DNA from: an uncultured Rubripirellula sp.
GTDB taxonomy: Bacteria > Planctomycetota > Planctomycetia > Pirellulales > Pirellulaceae
Direction: 5' to 3'
Assembly (NCBI GenBank): GCA_938075415.1
Contig: CALJHC010000016.1
Location: 1-64,000 of the forward strand
DNA length: 64,000 nt
Made by a program: the position numbers and the translations under genes
The notes under the pieces: generated by a model
The model's database searches: none
Told to the model about the DNA's origin: nothing
The model's input: the letters and a program-made list of their open reading frames with translations, nothing else
Shown here: in pieces, positions 8,543-18,165 of the stretch
Numbering within the stretch: position 1 is the first letter of the stretch
Layout: each line of letters starts with the position of its first letter

Positions 8543-9595
8543 TCATTGCAATGTCCCAGAGAACTCTAATCCAGAGAACTCTAATTCAGAGAACTCTGAC
8601 CAAACAGGAAGATGGTCCGAAACCTCAAGTGCCTGTTCGTAACTAATGCCAAACGTTTTTTCCAAATCGAGTACACCCCACCTTCCGGTGTATTCTTGAG
8701 TCTTCTCGCGACTGAACAGCAAATTATCATAGGTCTTTGTTCGCCGAGTGTTGGTTGTGACACCGTCGATTGCCCAACCAATATTCGGTAGTTGCAACAA
8801 TGCTCCGAATTTTTCGGGACTGGCATTTAAATCGCCAAGGAGAATGACATCATCCTCGTCTGACCGATTTTGCTGCATCACGCGAAAAACATCCGACAAA
8901 GCATCAAGCTCTTGCGGTACCTCGTCTGGATCAGTGTGAATATTGACGAGCCAGAATGTGAATGCTTCGTTGGGACGAGTTGCTTTAGCTCGAAAACGAG
9001 CCACGAAAGGCTCGCGATGCAACAAGTCCGTTGGATCCGAAATCGTCCCCACGGAACCGGGTTCGTATTCAACCCTTTGCGTATCGAAGAGAAAAGCATA
9101 CTGTTCTTTGCTAACCGAACGTCCCAACCGAGGTCCGATGAGAAAATCGTAGCGGCTTCCGTTTGCGTTAACGGCCGCAAGGAGCCTTGGTAAGACATCT
9201 TCCTCCTTGGAACGTATCTCCTGAATCGCCACTAAATCAAACTGTCGAATCACTTGGGACAGCACTTGAACCACTTGTGGTTTTCGCATTTTGCTTTGCC
9301 CCAACACTTGGATATTGAAGCTGGCGATCAACAATCGCCCATTGGACTCGACAGCTACCGGAGCCTGCGAAGCAGCGGGCGAAGTATCTGAGCCCTCACC
9401 GGAACGACTTCCAAAGAAGTCACCTGTCAGATCACTCGACTCGGAACTCCGTTCAGCTTCCCTACTCGGAGAGACCGTCAACCAAGAACTTAATTGTGGA
9501 AATTGCCCGGTCAGATACCCGGTCAGACCACCCCCAGAGGCAATCGTCGCCATTAACCAAAATGCGGCACCAAGCCCCTTTTTTCGCCTCGCCAT
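8543..9595 (-). CDS. Membrane-anchored endonuclease/exonuclease/phosphatase (DNase I-like) protein
   Basis: A 350-residue protein of the EEP superfamily, which cleaves phosphodiester or phosphomonoester bonds using Mg2+. It shows LLIASFNIQ (Asn94), VAIQEIRS (Glu126), WLVNIHTDPDE, VILLGDLNASP and a closing SDHLPVWSEF, so all catalytic blocks are present. An N-terminal hydrophobic segment (residues 8-28) suggests a membrane anchor or uncleaved signal. A Ser/Glu-rich linker follows to about residue 85. GGAGG lies 7 nt before the ATG. The last codons are a 15-bp tandem repeat (SELEFSGLEFSG), and a 12-bp duplication lies just after the membrane segment. An extracellular nuclease is the likeliest role. 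Confidence 0.88.
   Translation of the reverse strand: MARRKKGLGAAFWLMATIASGGGLTGYLTGQFPQLSSWLTVSPSREAERSSESSDLTGDFFGSRSGEGSDTSPAASQAPVAVESNGRLLIASFNIQVLGQSKMRKPQVVQVLSQVIRQFDLVAIQEIRSKEEDVLPRLLAAVNANGSRYDFLIGPRLGRSVSKEQYAFLFDTQRVEYEPGSVGTISDPTDLLHREPFVARFRAKATRPNEAFTFWLVNIHTDPDEVPQELDALSDVFRVMQQNRSDEDDVILLGDLNASPEKFGALLQLPNIGWAIDGVTTNTRRTKTYDNLLFSREKTQEYTGRWGVLDLEKTFGISYEQALEVSDHLPVWSEFSELEFSGLEFSGTLQ
8557..8601. repeat. 15-bp direct tandem array, 3 copies, in EEP gene 3' end
   Basis: There are three copies of cagagaactctaatc (8557, 8572, 8587), the last ending tgacc. It is in frame and lengthens the C-terminus of the EEP protein beyond its last conserved motif (SDHLPVW) by repeats of E-F-S-x-L. 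Confidence 0.95.
9506..9529. repeat. 12-bp direct duplication inside EEP gene 5' region
   Basis: cccggtcagata (9506) is followed directly by cccggtcagacc (9518). It is in frame and encodes a repeated Leu-Thr-Gly (GLTGYLTGQF) right after the N-terminal hydrophobic segment. Confidence 0.85.
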
Positions 9596-10017
9596 CTTGG
9601 AACCTCCATGCTCCGGAATCCCATTTCGGACTGCTAATCGCTCAACAGATCATCCGTTGGGCGAGTCCGACAATGGTGCTTCATGATTGCTAATCCTCGA
9701 TGAATTTCATCGTCACAATTCGATCTTGGCGGGATGTTAACAAAGAAACATGGATGGAATAAAGCCAAGTCATCGGTGGCTAACCCCAAAAGGAGGCAAC
9801 ACATCGCCCGCATTTGAAAGACCTTCACCACACCAAACCCGGGCAACATGCGCGAAGACAGCCAAGCAACACGCCGAAACCGTTTTGATGTTCCAACGAA
9901 AACCCGACAGCCCGATTCGCTGACCATTCTGCGAATCAATGACCTACTTACCGACAACTTGATAGAATTCCCCGGTACACCATCAATGGCCAGGCAGATC
10001 ACCGAGGCAATCACCCT
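9596..10017. other. Divergent intergenic region
   Basis: This 422-bp gap lies between the divergent starts of the EEP gene and the hydrolase/ThuA fusion. A 152-codon minus-strand frame crosses it and runs into the fusion gene, but its product is Cys/Arg-rich and without a domain. No terminator, RNA or repeat was seen. Confidence 0.5.
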
Positions 10018-11811
10018 ATGAATCGACAACACACCATTGTGCTTCTCGTTGTTACGGCTCTCCTTCTGAAGATTAGTGAAACTGGAGCACAAGAGATTTC
10101 AGCCGCGAATAAATCGTTACCTCTCTCTGGTGAATCCTTTCGAATCGATGGTCACGAAGCGTTCGTGATCACCCCTGAGCAAACGACTGAGAACTGTCCC
10201 TGGGTTTGGTACGCTCCGACATTGACGAACTTACCAGGCAAAGAAGAATCATGGATGTTCAAACAATTTCTTGAGGCAGGTATCGCCATCGCGGGTGTTG
10301 ACGTGGGTGAATCCTATGGCAGTCCGACCGGCACAAACATTTACGACACTTTCTACCAATACCTCACCAAGCAACGAAACTTGTCAACCCAACCCGTGCT
10401 TCTGGCAAGAAGTCGAGGTGGACTAATGCTCTACAACTGGGCAGTTGAGCATGCGGATCACGTAGGTGCGATCGCGGGTATTTATCCCGTCTGTAATTTG
10501 GAGAGCTATCCCGGATTGGAACGAGCCAAAACCGCTTATGGTCGTTCGATTGAAGAGATGCGAACAACACTACCGACCATTAATCCTATTGACCGGCTTA
10601 AGTATCTCGCGGAAGCGAAAGTTCCGATCCTGCATCTACACGGTGATCAAGACACCGTCGTGCCCAACGAGCAAAATTCTGCAGTCGTGCTCAGTCGCTA
10701 CCTCGAGCAAGGCGGAGACATGCAGATCAAATTAATGAAGGGACAGGGACACAACATGTGGACCGGTTGGTTTCAAGACACCACCTTGACCCATTTTGTG
10801 ATCAAACACGCCAAGCAGCCCGCGACTCAGCCATCCGAGAAATCAAAATCTGAACCAGATGTACAGCAGTGGCTGACATTCAAGGGTGGTGACGGACCGG
10901 GTAAAAATCGGCACATTGTTCTGATCGCTGCCGAACAGGAATACCGAAGCGAACAATCAATGCCAATGCTGGCAAAAATCCTCTCACAACATCACGGTTT
11001 TGATTGCACCGTTTTGTTCTCCGTCAATGATGAGGGGAAAGTTGATCCCACATTACCTGCTCCCTTCAAAGAAAAAGGAAAGGTGCACCGCATACCGGGA
11101 CTCGATCAATTAGCGTCTGCCGATTGCTGCGTTTGGTTATCTCGTTTTATGCAACTTCCCGATGATCAAATGGATCACTTTCACCAATACTTTGATTCGG
11201 GAAAACCTCTTTTGGCGCTTCGTACTGCGAATCATGGTTTCTGGGGCGGCAAACCCTACCAGGTTAACGGCCAGAAAGTTTCTCTGCGAAAACTTCTCGG
11301 TGGAACGTTCATGGGTCATCACGGCGGGTGGCACCGAGAAGCGACCCGTGGTTTGATTGTTTCGGGCAAAGAGACCCACCCGATTTTGACCGGAGTGGGT
11401 GATATCTGGGGTACTTCAGATGTCTATCGTTGTCACAACGATCAAAATCCTTTACCACAAGACTGCGAAGCCCTTATTCTTGGTCAACCCCTGCAAAGCC
11501 TCGATCAAGATGCTGAACCCAACCGGGACAAAGAGCCGCTACCGATTGGATGGACGAAGACTTGGACGGGCAATGGCAATTTAGAATCGAAGCTCTTTCA
11601 CTTTACGATGGGATCAGCGAAGGATTTCACTAACGAGGGTGTCCGGCGAATTGTTGTCAATGCAATCTATTGGGGTCTGAATCTCGATGACAAGATTGAC
11701 CCGTCACGCTCGGTCAATCCAGTGACTGCCTATCAACCAATGACGAGTGGTTTCAATTACGAGAAACTTGGTGTCATTCCCAAGGACGTCAAGGACTACC
11801 TCAATCCCTGA
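10018..11811 (+). CDS. Exported fusion: alpha/beta hydrolase plus ThuA-like domain
   Basis: A 597-residue exported protein with signal peptide to about ETGAQ (residue 25). Residues 30-265 are an alpha/beta hydrolase with an intact triad: Ser in LLARSRGGLML (about residue 132), Asp in LHGDQDTVVP, His in KGQGHNMW. Residues 290-565 are ThuA-like (class I glutamine-amidotransferase fold), starting GKNRHIVLIAAEQEYRSE. This half contains TANHGFWGGKP, LLGGTFMGHHGGWH and a TMGSAKDFTNEGVRRI end typical of planctomycete ThuA-domain proteins. ThuA is linked to trehalose/disaccharide use in rhizobia, so a carbohydrate role is likely but unproven. The region between the halves (QPATQPSEKSKSEPD) looks like a flexible linker. 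Confidence 0.82.
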   Translation: MNRQHTIVLLVVTALLLKISETGAQEISAANKSLPLSGESFRIDGHEAFVITPEQTTENCPWVWYAPTLTNLPGKEESWMFKQFLEAGIAIAGVDVGESYGSPTGTNIYDTFYQYLTKQRNLSTQPVLLARSRGGLMLYNWAVEHADHVGAIAGIYPVCNLESYPGLERAKTAYGRSIEEMRTTLPTINPIDRLKYLAEAKVPILHLHGDQDTVVPNEQNSAVVLSRYLEQGGDMQIKLMKGQGHNMWTGWFQDTTLTHFVIKHAKQPATQPSEKSKSEPDVQQWLTFKGGDGPGKNRHIVLIAAEQEYRSEQSMPMLAKILSQHHGFDCTVLFSVNDEGKVDPTLPAPFKEKGKVHRIPGLDQLASADCCVWLSRFMQLPDDQMDHFHQYFDSGKPLLALRTANHGFWGGKPYQVNGQKVSLRKLLGGTFMGHHGGWHREATRGLIVSGKETHPILTGVGDIWGTSDVYRCHNDQNPLPQDCEALILGQPLQSLDQDAEPNRDKEPLPIGWTKTWTGNGNLESKLFHFTMGSAKDFTNEGVRRIVVNAIYWGLNLDDKIDPSRSVNPVTAYQPMTSGFNYEKLGVIPKDVKDYLNP

Positions 11812-11851
11812 ATCGCATCCTTCGACGCTTTGAAACGCCGGGTTTCGCAGA

Positions 11852-12253
11852 TCAATCTTGCGCATCCACCTCGAACTCGGTGTACTTTTTGGCCGTGCCC
11901 TTGGCTTTTTCAACCGGATATCGATCGTTGTTGATTTGCATTTTGCGTTGGACAGCCTGTGCTATATCGATGTCGCAAATATTAGCAAAATCGACCAGAA
12001 ACATGGTGATGTCCGCCAACTCATCTTGGACTGCTAGTCGATCATCTGGATCACGCAGGACATCAAACGCTTCATCGCTCCTCACCCAACGGAAAAGATC
12101 CAGCAATTCGCCAACCTCTGAAGCCATTGCCATGGCGACATTTTTTGGATCATGAAACGGTTGCCAATCACGCGCATCAATGAAATCTTGCACGGCATCT
12201 TTGACGTCTTGAATGGTTGTCAGTTGGTCAGTTTTCTGTGGGTTCACACTCAT
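11852..12253 (-). CDS. MazG-like nucleotide pyrophosphohydrolase
   Basis: A 133-residue all-alpha NTP pyrophosphatase of the MazG/dCTPase (XTP3-transactivated protein A) type. It cleaves (d)NTPs to NMP and PPi and is thought to clean modified nucleotides from the pool. The metal-binding helix reads ASEVGELLDLFRW (about 49-61) and is followed by QDELADITMFLVDF, giving the E-x-x-E and E-x-x-D pairs. No signal peptide, so cytoplasmic. It ends 40 bp from the convergent fusion gene. The length matches single-domain family members. Confidence 0.93.
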   Translation of the reverse strand: MSVNPQKTDQLTTIQDVKDAVQDFIDARDWQPFHDPKNVAMAMASEVGELLDLFRWVRSDEAFDVLRDPDDRLAVQDELADITMFLVDFANICDIDIAQAVQRKMQINNDRYPVEKAKGTAKKYTEFEVDAQD

Positions 12254-12356
12254 TTCCTTTACCTAACTTATGGTCTTGCACGATTGACGCTTGTCCGAAA
12301 CCCAACACACCCTGTCGCCTGAAATTAGCCCACAACCCAGATGCAACGGAAACTTT

Positions 12357-13541
12357 TCACGTCAGCAGTAACTCGTGCGTCGACCTCGCAATACTCAATG
12401 CCTCATTTGACCGAGAAACGAATGCGCGAAGTCGGCTATTGGAATCCGTAATTTCAACGACCGGAATATCCTCGGTAACACCCACTGAATAATTTGCATC
12501 GTCATCAAGGTGAACGCCAAAACAGATTAAACGGTCGCAGATCTGCCGTCGGACCCATGCACTATTCTCACCGATTCCCGCGGTAAATACGATGGCGTCT
12601 GCGCCACCCAAAACGGCCAAGTAAGAACCGATGTATTTGATTAATCGGTGACAAAAAACATCAATTGCGTACAGGCAGTCTTGCAGACCATTCTTAGCAC
12701 CTCGCTCGATGTCCCGAAAATCACTTCTACCATTGGTCAAGGCTAAAAGACCTGATTGCTGCGTCAACAGGTACTCTAAATCCCGTGTCCCGTATCCAGC
12801 ATTCTGTTGAAGCCTTAATAAGACAGTGGGATCCAAATCTCCGCAACGAGTGGACATAATCAATCCTTCCAGCGGAGTCATCCCCATGCTGGTCTCTACA
12901 CTTCGACCACCGTCGATGGCACACACACTGCACCCTCCGCCGAGGTGACAAGTAATAAGTTTTAGTTTCTGCAAGTCAGTGCGAAGATAAGCCGCTATTT
13001 GCTTCGCCGCAAAATCGTGACTTGTACCGTGAAACCCATATTTTCTTAAATCATATTCTTGCACAAGACGCGTGGGCAATGCATAGGCTCTCGCTGCGTC
13101 AGGAATCGTTGTGTGAAATCCGGTATCGAAGACTGCAATGTGAGGGACTTCGGTAATCAACAAAACCGCAGCGCGCACCGCCATGAGAGCAACCGGATTA
13201 TGCAATGGCGCCATGGGCGAGAGCATTTCTAACTGCTTCATCACCTCTTGGTCGATGACCACAGGGTCTGAATAAATTTTACCTCCGTGAACTATTCGAT
13301 GGCCCACCGCTACCAGACTGGCCCTCTTGCCTTCAAGCAACTCTGGCAATCGAGTCCTAATGGCTTCATCGTGACTGGACGGTGCTGGACCACGATTTTC
13401 ATTATTCACCGAGTACACCGCTTGATCACTACCCAACCGCTCTATCCGTAATTTGCCATCACACTTTCCCGAGGTCGGGTTAATCAGATCCGCTTTTACC
13501 GAAGTGCTGCCAACGTTAATCACCAAAACAAATTCGGACAT
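12357..13541 (-). CDS. ackA: Acetate kinase
   Basis: A 394-residue protein that would interconvert acetate plus ATP and acetyl phosphate plus ADP. It begins VLVINVGSTSVKADL (phosphate-binding N-x-G-S). It continues with GHRIVHGG, VFDTGFHTTIP, the family signature YGFHGTSHDF, HLGGGCSVCAIDGG, and IVFTAGIGENS for adenosine binding. Length and motif order are normal. No phosphotransacetylase or phosphoketolase gene adjoins it, so its partner enzyme must lie elsewhere. It is downstream of the DUF1501 gene on the same strand, separated by a hairpin, so probably its own unit. Confidence 0.95.
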   Translation of the reverse strand: MSEFVLVINVGSTSVKADLINPTSGKCDGKLRIERLGSDQAVYSVNNENRGPAPSSHDEAIRTRLPELLEGKRASLVAVGHRIVHGGKIYSDPVVIDQEVMKQLEMLSPMAPLHNPVALMAVRAAVLLITEVPHIAVFDTGFHTTIPDAARAYALPTRLVQEYDLRKYGFHGTSHDFAAKQIAAYLRTDLQKLKLITCHLGGGCSVCAIDGGRSVETSMGMTPLEGLIMSTRCGDLDPTVLLRLQQNAGYGTRDLEYLLTQQSGLLALTNGRSDFRDIERGAKNGLQDCLYAIDVFCHRLIKYIGSYLAVLGGADAIVFTAGIGENSAWVRRQICDRLICFGVHLDDDANYSVGVTEDIPVVEITDSNSRLRAFVSRSNEALSIARSTHELLLT

Positions 13542-13616
13542 CGGTACTCAGTGAGGCGTTGAATTTGGGAAACGATTCCGACTAACGATCGAATTGAATG
13601 CATGATGACATTCGGT

Positions 13617-13639
13617 CAACCACCTTACCAAGGTGGTTG
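13617..13639. terminator. Hairpin between DUF1501 and acetate kinase genes
   Basis: A 10-bp perfect stem (CAACCACCTT / AAGGTGGTTG) with a 3-nt loop lies 64 bp past the DUF1501 stop codon. No run of T follows on the minus strand, so termination would not be the classic intrinsic type. It could also act as an mRNA 3'-end stabiliser. Confidence 0.45.
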
Positions 13640-13702
13640 GTTCGCTCTGAATCACTCGGTCAAGATGGTTCGAAGTGAGACAAAAAATCCAGCAAAATCG
13701 GG

Positions 13703-15073
13703 TTAACCAAATACCTCGGAAACCACTTGACCGCCATTTACGCCAAGTGGTGTCTCTTCCAATCCATGAACAGGGTAAATGAGTCGGTCGGCATCAAGTC
13801 CCATCGCGTGAAGGATCGTCGCATGAAGATCGGTTGGTTTCACCTCCGATTCGGTAACGGTGTAACCAATTGGATCGGTGGATCCGATGACCTGCCCACC
13901 CTTAACACCACCTCCGGCAAGCCAAACGCTGTACGCGGCAGGTGAATGATCCCGTCCACCTGATTTTCCCTCCATCGTCGGCGTTCTACCAAACTCGCCA
14001 GACCAAACGACCAAGGTGTCGTTTAACAAACCACGAGAACTCAAATCGCGCAGCAGTGCCGAGATGGGAGCGTCTGTCCGCAATGCCAGTTTCTGATGAT
14101 TTCCCTTGAGGTTACTATGTGCATCCCAGCCGCCAACCCGAATCTGCACATAGGGAACTCCTCGTTCAACCATCCGCCTCGCTAGGAGGCATGCCTTACC
14201 AACTTCTGCGGTTGCTTTCTCGTCGAATCCATAGGATTGCTTGGTCTTGCTTGATTCTGTGCTGAGGTCAAACAATTCAGGACCAGCCGTCTGCATGGCA
14301 AACGCTGTCTCGTAACTGCGCATCCTGGCCTCCAGTTCACTCATCCGATGTTCTTGCAAAAACCGCTGATTCATCGAATGAATTACCTGCATTTCCCTCC
14401 GCCTTCTTTCGCTGCTAATCCCCTCGGGCATCAGTGCATTACGAATTCCCCCTGAGGGGTTCACAAGCGTTCCTTGGTATTTAGCTGGCAAAAAACCACT
14501 GCCCCAACCAGCGGCTTGGGGATATTGCATTCCATCATTGTGCACGTTCATTGCAATGAAGGTCGGCAACTGCTGGGATTCGACACCCAATCCATAAAGT
14601 GCCCAAGAACCGACACTTGGTCGATTACCAAGGGAGCTACCCGTCAAGGCAACACATTCGCCTGGACCATGCACGGGATTACGATGCGACATCGAGCGAA
14701 TCACACATAAGTCGTCAGCATTCTTTGCTAACTCAGGAAACAGCTCGGAGATCTCCATACCCGAATCACCGTGCCGCTGAAACTTCCACGGTGATGGTAA
14801 TAAGTTTCTTAGCCCCGCTCGTTTGATTCGTGGCACATCGGCAGCAATTGAATCAGGAACATCTTGCCCTGCCAGTTTCACCAAATCTGGTTTGGGATCG
14901 AAGGTATCAACTTGACTGGGTCCACCCGACATGAAGAGATAGATGATTCGTTTGGCAGTAGCTGCACGATTCAAATACCCAGTCGAAGTTTTCTGAGAAG
15001 CTAACAGCGATTGCATCGCCACACCGGTCGCACCAAGCGCAACCGATCGAGAGAAATTCCTGCGACTGATCAT
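13703..15073 (-). CDS. DUF1501 protein, Tat-exported
   Basis: A 456-residue member of DUF1501, an alkaline-phosphatase/sulfatase-fold family expanded in planctomycetes, of unknown substrate. It opens MISRRNFSRSVALGATG, a twin-arginine signal. The core shows KRIIYLFMSGGPSQVDTFDPKP, ECVALTGSSLGNRPSVGSW, and late VWSGEFGRTPT and SGGRDHSPAAYSVWLAGGG. The ATG at 15073 is preferred over 15103 because GGAG lies 6 nt upstream and it places the Arg pair correctly. It follows the DUF1549/1553 gene closely, the usual paired arrangement, and is probably cotranslated with it. Confidence 0.93.
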   Translation of the reverse strand: MISRRNFSRSVALGATGVAMQSLLASQKTSTGYLNRAATAKRIIYLFMSGGPSQVDTFDPKPDLVKLAGQDVPDSIAADVPRIKRAGLRNLLPSPWKFQRHGDSGMEISELFPELAKNADDLCVIRSMSHRNPVHGPGECVALTGSSLGNRPSVGSWALYGLGVESQQLPTFIAMNVHNDGMQYPQAAGWGSGFLPAKYQGTLVNPSGGIRNALMPEGISSERRRREMQVIHSMNQRFLQEHRMSELEARMRSYETAFAMQTAGPELFDLSTESSKTKQSYGFDEKATAEVGKACLLARRMVERGVPYVQIRVGGWDAHSNLKGNHQKLALRTDAPISALLRDLSSRGLLNDTLVVWSGEFGRTPTMEGKSGGRDHSPAAYSVWLAGGGVKGGQVIGSTDPIGYTVTESEVKPTDLHATILHAMGLDADRLIYPVHGLEETPLGVNGGQVVSEVFG

Positions 15074-15106
15074 TGTATTCTCCACATGCATCGTCTTAAA
15101 CATCCA

Positions 15107-17998
15107 TCACGGCACATATAAAAACTCGCTTGAGTTGATCACTGCAAGGCATGCACTGCCCAGTCCATGTTGATCGGCAAGTTGCTGAAGTTCTCGCTTT
15201 TCATCCGAACTTGGGTCTCGATGCAGTGCTAGGCGAACCACTTCCTCAACAGTTCCTGCTCTCTTGGCAAACAAGATCGCCATTTCCTGAATGAACGAGC
15301 TATTTAGCAACCACAATGGCTGTAAAGCATTTGTGGAGACCGAACGACTCGGGCAACTAACGACGCCACTGGGACCGTCAAATAAGGTCTGCTGAGGCGG
15401 AAAATGCTCACGCCTTTGCGGCAGGTAAAGGCTTCGGCGCAATGAGTCCGCTTTGACACTTGGCCCACCCACCTCAAATTGATCAGCACCACTGAGACAA
15501 AGAATTGAATCTCGAATCACCTCAGCCTGTAAACGCCGGGGTTGCCAACGCCAATAGAACTGATTCTCTGGATCAATCAGATGATTCGCCTCATGAAAGT
15601 CACTCGACATTCGATACGTCGCGGACTCAACGATCAGTCGCTGAACATACCGCGTGTCCCAGTCCGTTCGAATCAGTTCCAGTGCGAGGTAATCTAGTAA
15701 TTCGGCATGCTTGGGTTTTAAACCCTGAGTACCAAAATCGTTTGCCGTCTCGACGAGGCCGCGGCCAAAATGCCACTGCCACAAACGGTTCACCCAAACA
15801 CGAGCTGTCAGGGGATTTTGTGGACTTGCCAGCCAATTGGCTAAATCAAGACGTGTTTTGGTTGGAGCGATGGAAGTACCCAGACTGGATTGGAAGATAG
15901 CCGGCCAATTCGCAATTACTTTTGGCCCCGGCGTCTTCACATCACCGCGAATCAAGATTCGCGGATCCTGACCCTCCAGCACGTGTTTCTGATGATTCAG
16001 TGGCCAACGCATCTCGTGTGGCATGACCGTCAATTCAGCTGAAGCGGTGCCCGGTGAATAAAAAGCCCAAGCTTGCCTGGAAAGGCTAAGCGACTTGTCG
16101 ATCTGCTTTAACCGCGCCTTCTCACTCGAACGCATTTGCGCCAAAACTGTTTTGGGTGTCACATAAATCGGATCGGGAAATCCCTGTTGTCTTCGAACCC
16201 GAACAATTCTTGTTCGCACCGCTTCAAGTAATTGTCGCCGCTCGCGTGCCAGCTCACCCGCGACGCCTTCATTCTGAAGCAGTAAATTTTGTGGTTGACC
16301 GTTTACAAAAAAACCTTGCAACTGGTAGTAATCTCGGATCGAAATGGGATCAAATTTATGGTCATGGCATTGCGCACATTCCACCGTCAGTCCAAGAAAA
16401 GCAGAGCCGGTTGCACTGGTAATATCGTTCAAAATATCGTTTCGTTGAACTTGCTTATCAAGCTCATTGCCACTGTAGCGAGCAGCACTCAGAAAACCGG
16501 TGGCGACAAGGTTGTCGTTGTCAAAGGGCGTTATCTGATCCCCCGCTATTTGCTGCTTCAAAAAATCATCGTATGGCAATCCCTGTGTAAATGCATTGAT
16601 GACCCAATCTCGGTATAGCCAAGCGAATTGACGATCGCGATTGTGTTGATACCCATTACTCTCAGCCCATCGAGCAACATCCAGCCAATGTCGGGCCCAA
16701 CGTTCTCCGTAGGCTGGGTCAGCAAAGAGCTCGCCGGCTGACGGGAGCTTGCGCTTGGTAATTTTTGGGGCCGGCTTTCCGTGTAGATCCAAGTAAAGAC
16801 GTCGCCGAAGCACACGATCGCTCGCTGAAAGATTCCCTACCACGCCCTTTGCTTCTTGGGCAGCAACCATGAAAGCATCAATGGGATTTCTAATTCTTGC
16901 ATGATCCTGAACACGAGGGATCGTGGGTGAGGCAAGTGGCTGAAAGGCCCAATGGTCACTCGAAGGAATCAGCGTGGGTAATTGCAAATGATCCCATTCC
17001 AATCCTTCATCAATCCAAGCACGTAAAACATTGATCTCCCCTGGATCGAGCGAGACGTCTTCGGGAGGCATCTCCGCATTGACCACCAAATGAAATAGGT
17101 GACTGGCGTTGGCGTCAAACGGAACCACCTGATTTAAAACGTCATCAAACTGGTCCAGTCTGACATCACCCTCATTTTGTTCTGCACCATGACATGAGAA
17201 ACAACGTTCTTTCAGAATTGGAAGCACATGCTGACTAAACGAAACAGTCTTGGCTGGCAACTTCCTTAATCCATCTTGATGATTCGACTCAGCATCAGAA
17301 ACCGCGGACAAGTTCATCACTTCATTCCACGAGCGACCAATCTTTGTCTGGGAAATCTGAATTTCATCATCGATTTCTGTCTTCAAGCCAGTAGAAAAAC
17401 CAATCCAATTAACCCTCGTAATCGTCTTCGGGCTTCGAGTCACAGCATCTGGCTGATCCCTGTCACCAGATTTAGGATTCACCCAAAGCGACAACTGGTC
17501 GAAGGGCTGATCATGCTGTGGATCTGTCTTGGAAAGACAGCCAACCAAGTCATACTCAGTGCCACCTTTCAGATTTGGTCCAAACCGTTGCTGATCTGAT
17601 CGATACCGAACCATGAATTGATTGGCATTTCCATTCGTATGAATTCCAAGATTCGGAACGTTATTGGCGTGCGGGCTATCGTCATTACCCTCAGCTGAAT
17701 CAAACCACAACACAAAAAATTCACCATTGCCAGTATCGGGCAGGTCAACGCTATCAGCACGGTAAAGCAATTTGAAGCGGACAAAAATCTTATTGGGAAA
17801 ATGCTCTGATCGAATCGATCGGCGCAGTGCATTATGACGCCCACCGGTGCCGTTGATAATAAATCGTTCCTGAGCCAGGTTACTTTTTACCCACGGGCCG
17901 ACCGGATCATCCGCCCTCGCCGAGATCGAACCCGCGAATCCGAGACAAAAAACCGCTGCAAGCGGCAAGATGTATCGATGATGAGCATCGCTCGACAT
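15107..17998 (-). CDS. Multidomain cytochrome: jelly-roll domain + PSCyt1 + DUF1549 + DUF1553
   Basis: A 963-residue exported planctomycete cytochrome. After the signal peptide (ends SARADD) residues 30-230 look like a concanavalin/LamG-type beta-sandwich, which could bind carbohydrate. PSCyt1 follows with haem motif CFSCH (about 268) and a distal MPPEDVSLDPGE. DUF1549/PSCyt2 carries YLDLHGKPAP, DVARWAESNGY and a second CAQCH in ECAQCHDHKFDPIS. DUF1553 (PSD1) contains NRLWQWHFGRGLVETANDFG and ESATYRMSS. Two c-type haems are expected. It pairs with the DUF1501 gene downstream. Function is unproven; a redox step in polymer breakdown is a common inference. Confidence 0.92.
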   Translation of the reverse strand: MSSDAHHRYILPLAAVFCLGFAGSISARADDPVGPWVKSNLAQERFIINGTGGRHNALRRSIRSEHFPNKIFVRFKLLYRADSVDLPDTGNGEFFVLWFDSAEGNDDSPHANNVPNLGIHTNGNANQFMVRYRSDQQRFGPNLKGGTEYDLVGCLSKTDPQHDQPFDQLSLWVNPKSGDRDQPDAVTRSPKTITRVNWIGFSTGLKTEIDDEIQISQTKIGRSWNEVMNLSAVSDAESNHQDGLRKLPAKTVSFSQHVLPILKERCFSCHGAEQNEGDVRLDQFDDVLNQVVPFDANASHLFHLVVNAEMPPEDVSLDPGEINVLRAWIDEGLEWDHLQLPTLIPSSDHWAFQPLASPTIPRVQDHARIRNPIDAFMVAAQEAKGVVGNLSASDRVLRRRLYLDLHGKPAPKITKRKLPSAGELFADPAYGERWARHWLDVARWAESNGYQHNRDRQFAWLYRDWVINAFTQGLPYDDFLKQQIAGDQITPFDNDNLVATGFLSAARYSGNELDKQVQRNDILNDITSATGSAFLGLTVECAQCHDHKFDPISIRDYYQLQGFFVNGQPQNLLLQNEGVAGELARERRQLLEAVRTRIVRVRRQQGFPDPIYVTPKTVLAQMRSSEKARLKQIDKSLSLSRQAWAFYSPGTASAELTVMPHEMRWPLNHQKHVLEGQDPRILIRGDVKTPGPKVIANWPAIFQSSLGTSIAPTKTRLDLANWLASPQNPLTARVWVNRLWQWHFGRGLVETANDFGTQGLKPKHAELLDYLALELIRTDWDTRYVQRLIVESATYRMSSDFHEANHLIDPENQFYWRWQPRRLQAEVIRDSILCLSGADQFEVGGPSVKADSLRRSLYLPQRREHFPPQQTLFDGPSGVVSCPSRSVSTNALQPLWLLNSSFIQEMAILFAKRAGTVEEVVRLALHRDPSSDEKRELQQLADQHGLGSACLAVINSSEFLYVP

Positions 17999-18165
17999 AC
18001 TCTATTTTGTCTTCCAAGGTAGGACAAAGATCATGTGTTCATAAGGGTTAAGCTAAATCGTTAACCGCTCAACTCGTGACGTTGGTGGTCATGGGTGTAT
18101 GCAGCATCATACTTTGCTAAAAAAACATTGCAAAACCCACAACCAGACACAACGGCAAGGCGAGA

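Noticed and set aside
9634..10092. A 152-codon minus-strand frame upstream of the hydrolase/ThuA gene
   Set aside because: It overlaps the 5' end of that gene in antisense and has no domain or signal peptide.
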